Shown here: in pieces, positions 34,901-47,637 of the stretch
How positions within the stretch are numbered: position 1 is the stretch's first letter
Layout of the letters: each line of letters opens with the position of its first letter
NCBI RefSeq assembly: GCF_027579695.1
Contig: NC_083577.1
Location: 57,070,283-57,134,282, forward strand
DNA from: Neoarius graeffei
Taxonomy: Eukaryota; Chordata; Actinopteri; Siluriformes; Ariidae
Direction: 5' to 3'
Length of the DNA stretch: 64,000 nucleotides
Program-made: the position numbers and the translations under genes
Notes under the pieces: model-generated
The model's input: the letters and a program-made list of their open reading frames with translations, nothing else
Database searches by the model: none
What the model was told of the DNA's origin: nothing

Positions 34901-37900
34901 TTTGGTTTCAGTATCTGGTGTGACCCCCTTGTGCTGCAATAACTGCAACTAAACATTTCCGGTAACTGTTGATCAGTCCTGCACACCGGCTTGGAGGAAT
35001 TTTAGCCCGTACCTCCGTACAGAACAGCTTCAACTCTGGGATGTTGGTGGGTTTCCTCACATGAACTGCTCGCTTCAGGTCCTTCCACAACATTTCGATT
35101 GGATTAAGGTCAGGACTTTGACTTGGCCATTCCAAAACATTAACTTTATTCTTCTTTAACCATTCTTTGGTTAATTCAGAATTCATTGTTCCATCAATGA
35201 TGGCAAGCCATCCTGGCCCAGATGCAGCAAAACAGGCCCAAACCATGATACTACCACCACCATGTTTCACAGGTGGGATAAGGTTCTTATGCTGGAATGC
35301 AGCGTTTTCCTTTCTCCAAACATAACGCTTCTCATTTAAACCAAAAAGTTCTATTTTGTCTCATCTGTCCACAAAACATTTTTCCAATAGTCTTCTGGCT
35401 TGTCCACATGATCTTTTAGCAAACTGCAGACAAGTAGCAATGTTCTTTTTGGAGAGCAGTGGCTTTCTCCTTGCAACCCTGCCCTGCACACTATTTGTTG
35501 TTCAGTGTTCTCCTGATGGTGGACTCATGAACATTGGCTAATGTGAGAGAGGCCTTCAGTTGCTTAGAAGTTACCCTGGGGTCCTTTGTGACCTCGCCAA
35601 CTATTACACACCTTGCTCTTGGAGTGATCTTTGTTGGTCGACCACTCCTGGGGAGGGTAACAATGGTCTTGAATTTCCTCCATTTGTACACAATCTGTCT
35701 GACTGTGGATTGGTGGAGTCCAAACTCTTTAGAGATGGATTTGTAACCTTTTCCAGCCTGATGAGCATCAACAATGCTTTTTCTGAGGTCCTCAGAAATC
35801 TCCTTTGTTCGTGCCATGATACACTTCCACAAACGTGAAGATCAGACTTTGATAGATCCCTGTTCTTTAAATAAAACAGGGTGCCCACTCACACCTGATT
35901 GTCATCCCACTGATTGAAAACACCTGACTCTAATTTCACCTTCAAATTATCTGCTAATCCTAGAGGTTTGCATACTTTTGCCAGTCATAGATATGTAATA
36001 TTGGATCATTTTCCTCAATAAATAAATGACCAAGTATAATATTTTTGTCTCATTTGTTTAACTGGGTTCTCTTTATCTACTTTTAGAACTTGTGTGAAAA
36101 TCTGATGATGTTGTTTTAGGTCATATTTATGCAGAAATATAGAAAATTCTAAAGCGTTCACAAACTTTCAAGCACCACTGTACAACACACTTAAAGCAGC
36201 CTGGGGAGCAGTTGGGGGTTAGGTGCCTTGCTCAAGGAATGCACTTCTGCCATTCCTGCTGGTCCAGGGAATCAAACCAGCGATCTTTTGGTTCCAAAGC
36301 TGCTTCTCTAACCTTTAGGCCATGGCTTCCCAATTCCAGAGACAATCATTCACACTCACTTTCATACCTGTGGGCAATTTAGAGTAGCCGTTTGAACTAA
36401 TCTGCATGTCTTTGGACTGTGGGAGGAAACCGGAGCACCCAGAGGAAACCCAGGCAGGCACGGAGAGAACATACAAACTCCTCACAGAAAGACTCCAGTC
36501 AGCCACGAGGTTTGAACTGTGACGGCCATAGGCTTTGGGCAGGCTGTGTTTTGTTTTCCTGCCTTTGCTTTCTCCTTTTAGGCTCCCTGATTGCCTGGCT
36601 CCTCCCATCTCATTGGGTGATTAGTTTTACCTGTTGGTGGCCTTTAAAAGCCATGAAACCCAAACTGGCTCTCCTTCCTTGAAGGCTGGTGCCTCTCAGG
36701 CACCTCGTCCTACTTTGGTTTGTGTTTAGTATAGTTTGGTTTGCCTTTGACATATAGCTTATGTTAGCTTTCTTATTCTTCAGATGCTCTCACCACACTA
36801 CTGATTCCTGAGTTAACCATTAGTTTACTTTTGCGAAGTTATCTTTAATAAAACGTTTGTTCCTTTAAAAGCTGTTATTGCGTGGACTTCCCTTCTTTGT
36901 TATGCTCTCCAGCGAGCCGGGCCTAACAGAACCCAGAACTTTCTCGCTGTGAGGCGACGGTACTAACCACTGCACCACCAACAAGACATCAAAATGTTAT
37001 CTCAAAAGGACTGACTTGCATTTCTTTGACCATATATTTTAACACAGAGAATCCAGCCTTTTCAGTGTCATCTTTCTGTTGTTGGCAGAGCTTCATAGCA
37101 AAAAAAAAAAAAAAAAACACCTGCTGATCCAAAGCCGAGCACAGAACTGGCTTTGTTCAATTCGGATCTGCCTAGTGTGGGTTCAGCTGATGATTTTGAC
37201 CACAGACTGGGTGCTGTGTTTACAGCACCAGCCACATGCAGCATATTGTCACTTGCTTTTAGACATATGCAAATACTTAGAAAGGAGACCCTTGGAGCTG
37301 TGTAGTGGTGGAAAAACTAAGAACATATGCATCCTACACAAAAGCAGGCACTGTCTAACTTTCTCCCTTCAAAAGGAGCTGAATATGCAAGAGCAGTATT
37401 AACCTGGAGCACAAAATCATACTGAAAACATCCTCTCCTACTTGCATCAGCTTTAAAGGGGAACTGACGGCAAATTTTTATGATCAAAATTCTATTTATC
37501 TCATTTTATAAAATGTAGGAATGCATTTCTGACAGCTATTTTGTCACTGCTATAGCAAGTTATGAGTGTTTGAAATATGCTATGTAATACATCAGTCCAT
37601 ATGTCAAAGCAGTGGCCATAAACAAGATTCGCTGAGACCTGTGCGAGACTTCGTAGGACGGAAGTAAAACGTACAGCGGAAATCAAAGTGACCGACATCT
37701 GCCAACGTTGTCAAAAGACGCACGCGCCCTCCTTCGAATGCTGACATAATCAAGCTGGAAGTTTTCCCTGTGTCCGAAATCGCTCCCTACTCACTATATA
37801 GGGCACTATATAGTGGGGACGCCATTTTGTAGTGCTGTCTGAAACCTTAGTGAGGGTTATGTGGGAAATGCGCTCAGTATAATATGTATTTATCACAAAA

Positions 37901-40900
37901 ATACATGCATGTATTTATTTTGAAAACCCACCAACCGCCTGATCTGGCACATTTTAATTGTGCGACAGTAATGACCTAAATACCAGCGCGACAGACTAGC
38001 CCTTATCCTGTCGTCTTTCCAACTCTTCTCTACTCCACGTTGGTTCAAAGTCGTATGGAATAATCTCCATGTCACGTATGCAAGGGAGGCGGATGTATGT
38101 GCAGAAGTATACAGTTTAATAAAGTGCAGAACAGATAGATAGATATAGTGAGACAATATATACACAGGCAAACAATCCAAAACGGCAGGCTAGATCAAAA
38201 ACCAGAATACAGGCAAAAGGGTCGGTCGAGGCACAAACAGTACATCAAAGGCTAAGCGAGGACAAGAACGAGAAACGGGCACAAGGATCGTCTCATCTCA
38301 TCTCATCTCATTACCTCTAGCTGCTTTATCCTGTTCTACAGGGTCGCAGGCAAGCTGGAGCCTATCCCAGCTGACTACGGGTGAAAGGCGGGGTACACCC
38401 TGGACAAGTTGCCAGGTCATCACAGGGCTGACACATAGACACAGACAACCATTCACACTCACATTCACACCTACGGTCAATTTAGAGTCACCAGTTAACC
38501 TAACCTGCATGTCTTTGGACTGTGGGGGAAACCGGAGCACCCGGAGGAAACCCACGCGGACACGGGGAGAACATGCAAACTCTGCACAGAAAGGCCCTCG
38601 CCGGCCACAGGGTTCGAACCCGGACCTTCTTGTTGTGAGGCGACAGCGCTACCCACTACACCACCGTGCCGCCCACAAGGATCGTGAAACAGGAAATCAA
38701 GACAACAGGTAGAAAGGCTCGGTAATGCATATCATAATACTTCGCAATGCAAATGCGTCAGCACAGTCCTTAAATAGGCAAACACATAGTTCCTTAATTG
38801 AGCTCAGGTGCGCCTTGTTCACGGCGCACGTGCTGGAGTCCACTCGGCGCGCGCACAGCCCGAGGCGTGCCTTCAGGTGCACGCCCCACAGCGCACAGGA
38901 CTGACACTCCATCACTGATGAAGCTGGCAAGTCTCAAAATTGGAATGATATGGCGATCTGGCCGCTGTGTAAACAGTTTTCAAAATGGCGGCGCTGACAC
39001 TTCACGTTTGAAGTCTCGCACAAGTCTTGTGAAGATTGCATGGATAAGCGACGCCTGCCGTGGACCATACGAGCTACATTCAACATGGCTAAAAACCGAT
39101 AAGGCTGATAAGTGTAATATAATATGCCAATACGAGTCACGATATAAGGTTAATAAAACCGAAAACGTTATTGAATAACACGTTAATTAAGAAATAAAGC
39201 AAGTTTAAAAATGACTTCAGTTCCCCTTTAACACTAAATGTGATTTGTGATGTTGCTGTCTATGGCTCTGACAGCCCAGTCTGCAAGTGAGTTTCCATTT
39301 CCACTGCACCTTGATGTGAACTGAATGGATTGTGCAAGTAAACTGCTTGTGTTGACCCCTTTCTACTGCTACAGGTGAAGAAATTCACCATAACTCTAGA
39401 TGGCTTCATGCATTGTGCCATTTTTGCTCAATTAGCCAATGAGCCTAAAATATGACAGGAAGTATCAGAAATGCGTTACTTTCACTGCATTCTTCATGGA
39501 GTAAAACAATGTATGTGGACACTTCAGAGAATTTACCGAAATGGTATATGGAAATTTCAACTGAACCTTCTTCTCTGAAAATGGTACATTCCTGGCAAGT
39601 GAGATTAAATCTAAGTAAAAATGACTTGATTCTTTTTCTGGCATACACCCTGCACAACATTACAGATGAAATGAATAAAAAGAATAACAGTACTCTGCTT
39701 TTTTCTTTTCCATCCAGATATTCTGTGCTCCTTCATTCGATGATAAAATCTTGGAGGTAGTGGCTGTGTTTGGGAGCATGCAAATGGCGGTGTCCAGAGT
39801 GATCAAGCTCCAGCACCACCGTATTGCACAGGTGAACTTTTGTTATAAAATGTGGCATACGTAGAGGATATTACTTGGTTGTGCAAAGATATGAAGTTTA
39901 TCTTCCAGTGGTGAGGGAGCGAAGCGAACAAGTGAAAATATTTTCAATATACGAAGATAAACTTCATATCTTCACGCCATGTTCTTTATATTCTATCGAC
40001 ACATCCACAAAAAAAACACAAGTTAATCAAAAGAATTTTAATTTTGAACGGTTTGCCATTTTGACAACGCACGTCAAGTCAGCAGGAAAACACTGAGAGT
40101 GACATCATCAGAGTGAAATATCGGGGATTATTATACATACGGACCACTTTTTCCATGGAATAAAAACATGTATTCTGTTCCTTTCTAGTGGGTTTATTGA
40201 TAGCATGCAATATTGTTATCATATCACTTATCCTCCATGTATTACGCCAGTCTCCCCAATGGAGAATAAGCGTGCAATATTGTTATAATATTGCATGTTG
40301 TCAGGACAACACGACGTCATACATCGGAGCTCATGCGAAGATCCAATGACAAAACTTTTCTGCTGCGCATGCGCAAAATCACTCCTTTTGTCAGCCAGGA
40401 AAGAGAGAAGACAAGGCTAATCTGGTGCTAGGTTTAAACACTAAATAAATAAACTGAAAACTGAAACGAAAGACGTGCTGAACACCCAAAAGGCTACCAA
40501 AACTTCATTATATATTCTTCATACATATTTACAAGAGAAAAACATACCAATGGACATCAAAAAACTGGAAAAGAGACACGTCGGACATGTAAAACTTCCG
40601 CGCTCACGAGTGACTGTGACCGTTTGTATACAAACATGGCCGTGAGGTTTGCTTCATTAAAAGCGGAAGATTTAGAGAGAATTTTGAAAGAGAAAGACGC
40701 GCTGAACACGCGAAAGGAATGTGTATTCATATTAATAATAATAATAATAATATAGGTCGGCTTTTCTTCGTGGTATATCGGATATATTCCATTCAACTAG
40801 CATGATATTGAACTCATCTTCGACTCGTTCAATATCTTGCTAGCTGAGTGGAATATATCTGATATACCACGAAAAAAAGCCAGCCAATATTATTTAAATA

Positions 40901-43900
40901 TGTCACTCAGATCTGCGATGTATTTTGTATGAAAAATGTGAGTTTTTCAACAGAAGAAGATAAACTTCATATCTTCTAGCCAACGTGTGATTTTCTTTTT
41001 ATTATCTAGACACATTCACAAACAAAAAGTACCCAAATGCATCAAAACAATTCATCGATTTCCTCACGAGTGACATAGAGATTTATGTCACGGTTTTGGT
41101 TCTCCATGTCCTGGATGTAGCGCGTATGAAAAATACGAGTGGTGTATTTCCCAGTAAAACACTCATGTCCATATAATACATATTTGTATTAATCCTGTAC
41201 TGAAATACTCATGTGCTGTCAAACTTCTATCATTGTCATAGTGTCGCACAGTGAAGATTACCATCCTGGGAGATGAAGGAGTGCCTATTCAAGTGGATGG
41301 AGAAGCCTGGATCCAGCCTCCTGGAGTTATAAAGATCCAGCACAAGAATAGAGCCCAAATGCTAACCAGAGATAGGGTGAGTGTTTGTGTCCAGGTTCAG
41401 ATTGGACACAACCCAAGTGCTGCTGCTTGCAATTGAACTTTCTGGCTATGTTTTTCCCCACAGGCGTTTGAGAACACGTTGAAGTCCTGGGAGGACAAGT
41501 TGAAGTATGACAAGCCTCCACTGAGACCACACCTGTACTCTCAGCACTCTGTAGATCTAGCCACTGAGGAAGAAGCTGCACTTGTCCAGATGTGTGCACG
41601 TGCAGCAGAGGAGCTCATCACCAGGATCTGTGAGGCAGCCAAGACAAATGGACTCCTGGAACAAGAGCTTGCTCATGCTGTCAATGCTGCATCTCATGCT
41701 ATCAACAAAACTCACCCCAAGTTCCCTGAGGTGAGGTACCCATCTAACATTCACTGCTGTTGAATTGCATCAAACCATTGATCATAATAAATCTTATGCA
41801 TGCATGCTTTGCCCAAAGGTTTGTTGTATTGTAATCTACTATCTGTTTCCTTTAGAGTCTAACCAGGAACACAGCCATTGAGGTGACCAGCACAGTGAAG
41901 GCTCTGCACAACGAGACTGAGTCACTTCTAGTGGGACGAGTGTCATTGGTAAGGCAATTTTGAAAGCTCACTGTTTACATTTTTCTTTTGCTTGGTCATT
42001 GTAGTCTATGAACGTAATTTTAGGCCCTGTTTTATGTTGTGGGATTGTGTCTGTACAGCAACTGGACCCTCCTGATGAGGAGATATTGTCCAGTGCTTTG
42101 CAGTGTGTTGAGGTGGAGTTGGGCAAGCTGACTGAGATCCCGTGGCTTTACCACATTCTCCAGCCCAATGATGAGGAGGTAAGCCCAACTCATTACTGTA
42201 TATACAAAACAAACCCTGTGTCCAAAACCACTCACTCGTTCACTACTCCCTACTCACTACATAGGGAATTACTATATAGAGGACTATATATTGTGAGCTC
42301 ATTGGTAAAATGAAAAAAACACTTTTGGATACTACTCCGTCGCGCTGTTATTTATGTCATTACTGTCGCACAATTAAAACGTGCCAGATCAGTTGGCTGG
42401 TGGGTTTTCAAAATAATAAATACATGCATGTATTTTTGTGATAAATACATATTAAACTGAGCATATTTCCCACATTAATCAATACAAAGTACTTTGTGTC
42501 TGCTGCATCTTTCAGTTCTTTTAAATCAAGGTTGAATACTTTCTTCTTTGCCGCTGCCTTTTATCAAATTTGAGGCTTTTAATTTGATTTCTTTCAGTGT
42601 GACTGCAATGCATGATGGGATATATTGCTTGGTTAGTGACCATCAGTTGTTCGCTACTTTTCATAATGCATTGTGGGATACTTTGAGTGCACTATATAGG
42701 GTGTAATAATTCTCACTATACATTCAGACAGCACTACAAAATGGTGAACTCACTATATAGTCCACTATATAGTGAGTAGGGAGTGATTTCGGACACAGGG
42801 AAATCTAAGCAGTGACAGTTAAGATTCTATTATACACAGCCATCCAGCATGCTTGTCACTAACATGCCCAACGTAGCCATTACTAGCATGCACATCAGTA
42901 ACGTGCCCATCACCAACATACCCACTACCATCATACCCAACACCAAAATATCCATCACCAATATGCCCAACACACCCATCACCAACATTCACATCACCAA
43001 CATGCTCACTGCTAACATACACAACACCATTATATCCATCACCAATATGCTCAACGCACTGATAACAAACATCTTAAACACCAGCATTCCTGTCACCAAT
43101 ATGTGCAACTTGTCCATTACCAGTGTGCATATGATATTACACATGCTCATCACCAACATCCCAAACATCTCCATATGCCCAACATGCCCATTACCACCAT
43201 CACTAATACACACATCACCAACTTGTCCATCGCCAGTGTGCGCAACATGCAGATGACCAGCATCTTCAAAACCAAAATGCCCATTACCAGTGTGCACATA
43301 ATCACAAAAACTTGTTCGTCACCAACACACCTGGGATACCTGCAACCAGCATGTCCAACATTCCTCTCTTCAACATGTCCAGCATTCCCAACACCAGTAT
43401 GTTCATCACCAGTATGCTCATCACAAACATACCCATCATCATGTCCAACATTCCCAACACCAGTATGCTCATCGCCAGTATGCTCATCACCAACATACCC
43501 ATCATCACCATGTTCAACATTCCCAACACCAGTATGCTAATCATCAACATTCCCATCATCAACATGTCCAACATTCCCAACACCAACATTCCCAACACCA
43601 GTATGCTCATCACCAACATACCCAACATTCCCATCCTCAACATGTCCAACATTCCCCACACCAACATTCCCAACACCAGTATGCTCATCACCAACATAGC
43701 CAATATACCCATCATCACCATGCCAACATTCCCAACACCAGCATGCTCATCACCAACATACCCAACATTCCCATCATCAACATTCCCAACACCAGTATGC
43801 TCATCACCAACATACCCATCATCAACATGTCCAACATTCCCAACACCAACATTCCCAACACCAGTACACTCATCACCAACATACCCAACATTCCCATCAT

Positions 43901-45665
43901 CAACATGTCCAACAGGCCCAACACCAACATTCCCAACACCAGTATCACCAACATAGCCAATATACCCATCATCACCATGCCCAACATTCCCAACACCAGT
44001 ATGCTCATCACCAACATACCCAACATACCCATCATCACCATGCCCAACATTCCCAACACCAGCATGCTCATCACCAACATACCCAACATTCCCATCATCA
44101 ACATATCCAACATTCCCAACACCAGTACGCTTATCACCAGTATGGTCTTCACCAACATACTCATCATCACCATGTCCAACATTCCCAACACCAGTATGCT
44201 CATCACCAACATACCCAACATTCCCATCATCAACATGTCCAACAGTCCCAACACCAGTACGCTCATCACCATGCCCAACATTCCCAACACCAGCATGCTC
44301 ATCACCAACATACCCAACATTCCCATCATCAACATGTCCAACATTCCCAACACCAGTATCACCAACATAGCCAATATACCCATCATCACCATGCCCAACA
44401 TTCCCAACACCAGTATGCTCATCACCAACATACCCAACATACCCATCATCACCATGCCCAACATTCCCAACACCAGCATGCTCATCACCAACATACCCAA
44501 CATTCCCATCATCAACATATCCAACATTCCCAACACCAGTACGCTTATCACCAGTATGGTCTTCACCAACATACTCATCATCACCATGTCCAACATTCCC
44601 AACACCAGTATGCTCATCACCAACATACCCATCATCACGATGTCCAAAATTCCTAACACCAGTATGCTCATCACCAACATACCCAACATTGTCAGCAAAT
44701 GTTTTTACATGAATTGTGTTTTTGTGATAGGACCACTCCCTGGAGTATGGCAAGAGAAACAGTCGAAGTGGCATGTTCCGTATTGTGCCAAAATTCAAGA
44801 AAGAGAAAGCACTGAAAAAGTCCAGCCCACAGTCAGGTAAGATTGTGTGGCCGTCCTGACATTAAACATACAAAGCTTTTCATAGATGGACATTGAAAAG
44901 GTTGCATTTATGGATCATAATGTTGCCAGAGTGTGGCTTGTAGTCGAGAGAAATGTAATACCAAATGCCATGTAATACCAAAACTGAACTGAAAGGTGTC
45001 CCTACTTCTCACTAATGCCACAATGCAGAGTGAAATAAGCATGTGGCTGACCTCTTAAATCCATCACGGCAGTGCTATGAGGCGTGTTTAATGCTATAGA
45101 TCTTCATGTAGCATCTGTATCCCTCCTCCCAAGAGTTCTCTGTTCTGTGACGTCCTCAGTACAACCCAACCATCCATAAGCATCCTGCACTTCCTGTACA
45201 TGATGTTGTCCTGTGAGTCAGATACAGTCTCATGTGTCCACGCGTGAACAGCAGGCACAAACCACTGTGATTCAACTCATGGAAGGGAAACCATTAACAT
45301 GCATACACAAATTAAAATTCATGTTTCAACTGGATTCAGGTTGAAACTATTGGACTCTTGGAAATTTATAAATTAGTAGCTTGTTAACTAAGTATCAAGT
45401 TCATTTCTCAATAACTGAAAATATTGGAAACAGTTATATGCTTTCGAGGAAACTGTAACTATTACAAATCAGTGAACAGAAATTGCCCCTGGTGTTTCAG
45501 TGTTCTGGGATGATGTCAGCATATTAGCTTAATAATGTATATCTGACGCATGGCTTCCTGCCTGTAGATGAGCAAGTGTATGGCTGGATGGGAGAGGACA
45601 GTTGAAACCATGGTTCAGGGTCCAGAGATAGATCATTAGGGTACACAGGCTTAAACCCGTCCTCC

Positions 45666-45703
<38 letters not shown>

Positions 45704-47570
45704 GCTTTCTCTCTCTCGTTCTCTCTTTTGCTGTCTCCTGTGTCTGCTCTGAATGCAGTGATGAATGTCCCACTCTGATAACCTGCATGCCAGAAATTAC
45801 CCTCTGGGTGTGTGCCAGTGACCAGAGACATTGTACCAAACCAAAACCTGTTTAACCCTCTTTTTGCCAGCTGCTGCCGCCACTCCTTTCTGTGTCTTCT
45901 CTTTCTGTTTTTGATTCCTCCCCCTCCCCCCCTTTTGTGGTTTATTTATTTATTTATTTTTAAATTTTTTTTTTTTACTTCGGCCCCCTGACTCCATTTG
46001 CTCATGTCCTTCGCGGCATGTACGGGGCTTGGAGACTGAAGGGGCCTTGTTGCTCTTGACTTGTGTAGTTCAGAGGTGGGGCACTGAGGAGGTGGGCGCC
46101 TGGCTGGAGCAGCTCAGCTTGGGGGAATACAAAGACACCTTCATCCGCCATGACATCCGCGGCTCCGAGCTCCTGCACCTTGAAAGGAGGGACCTGAAGG
46201 TATACACACATGCCCCTTTCGTGCCTCACAATGTCCCTCAGAATAAGCAGAACTTTATCTCTCTTCCTTTAGCTTTCACTGACTCTGTTTCTGTATCTTT
46301 TCTGTCCTTTTTACCTGTCCCCGTTTGCTGTTTTGTGCTGCACTGCTCTGCTTGGCTTCCTTTGTGCAAGTGTCGTTTGGGACTTGAACCTACTTACATG
46401 CGAACTAACTGTTTGTGGCCCTGCCATGATACAGCTTTGGAAAGTGTTGAGATTAGAAGAGAGAATAGAGTCAGTGAGAGGTGAAAAGGTGGAGAGGGGA
46501 GATCCGCTCACGCTGAGGGCAGCTAAAAGGGTGACTGCACCTGCAGCATGGTGTGACACATGCATCAGCTCGTGTTGTGTGTTATAGACACATAAGTTCA
46601 CTGGTGTCAGTTGCTAAGATGTGAATGAGCATGTCTCTGTGTTTGTTTGTTTTTTTGAATACAACTCTGTGTGTGTGAGAGAGAGAGAGAGAGAGAGCGC
46701 AAGAGAGAAAGAGATTGTTGTCATATGGCAGGAACAAGAAGAGATTAAAAAAAAATTATCTAACAAGTGCAAATCTGCTGCCAAACCAAAATACGATTGC
46801 ATCGCCATGTAATTATATTCCTGAATTAATAAACCAGTAGCTGAAACCATCACTGACCATTTTCACATCATTGTATTTTCCTATTATTTGCACTTGTTGA
46901 GTATATTGAGGTTTCATACTTGTACCATGTCAAATGTCACATAAATCACACAAGCAGAACTGCGCCAAAAAGACAAGTCTTGTCTATACCGCTTACATGT
47001 CCACTAATTAAGACCTCATCTGCAACCTGGCTTGTCCAGTGTCTTTATCGCAGCATCAGTTGTATGTTTTTCATTTATTATTTGTGGTGAATGTATCAAC
47101 AGTCTTCATGATTTAAAAAAGAAAAAAAAAACATATATGACATATATGTGTGGCAACCAGAAAAACCCATCATGTGCTGCTGGGGCTAACTTTAGCAAAC
47201 AGCCAAAAATGACCAAAAAAGCAGGCTTTCTGCCTGTAGCATACTTTTATACCTAGACTAAAAGAAAAAATCATGAATGTGTGTGGCAGCCTGGGAACGA
47301 AATGTCGCTGGAGATTTGATTTTATTGATTTGTTTGTTTGCCAGAATTCAGCTGCAGTGATATCTGTTAGGATTCTCCAGGCCACCACACATACAGTATA
47401 AATACGTGACCACTATAACATGGTCACTCCAGGATGATAATTATGCACACAGTGAAATGTGTAATTTTAATATTTGATGATGTTCCCCTTCATTTCAGAT
47501 GCCCATCATTCATCTCGAAATGATCTGTGTTGTCTATTAGGTTGTGGACATTTTGAGAAATCAGTGCAAA

Positions 47571-47637
<67 letters not shown>

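Larger units (their letters stand above)
34663..36328 (-). mobile_element. tRNA-derived V-SINE-like element (antisense), split by Tc1
   Basis: CCCAATTC is duplicated at 34655-34662 and 36329-36336. The right half has the conserved core inverse (GGGGAGCAGTTGGGGGTTAG) and a tRNA-like head inverse (TCTAACCTTTAGGCC). A sense copy lies at 53241-53436. Confidence 0.8.
34546..36979 (-). mobile_element. Old DANA-like SINE split by three later insertions
   Basis: Pieces at 34546-34654, 36337-36517 and 36933-36979 together make one antisense SINE. A V-SINE-like element, a Tc1 element and a solo LTR interrupt it. Confidence 0.75.
37457..39227. mobile_element. TTAA-flanked MITE (copy 2) with nested insertions
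   Basis: Ends AGGGGAACTGACGG and inverse, TTAA at 37453-37456 and 39228-39231. Its outer parts match 27585-28280. Between 37767 and about 38900 it is interrupted by a CCCTGTGTCC-type MITE piece, a retroelement-like piece and a SINE. Confidence 0.82.

Noticed and set aside
43302..44840. Frames of 498 (minus) and 365 (plus) codons, the latter running into dgkh exon 19
   Set aside because: Repeat artefact; the plus frame reads exon 19 in the wrong phase.
46029..46484. Single-exon 151-codon frame containing the SAM start
   Set aside because: It is exon 20 extended into both introns; the splice sites and phase with exons 19 and 21 fit better.
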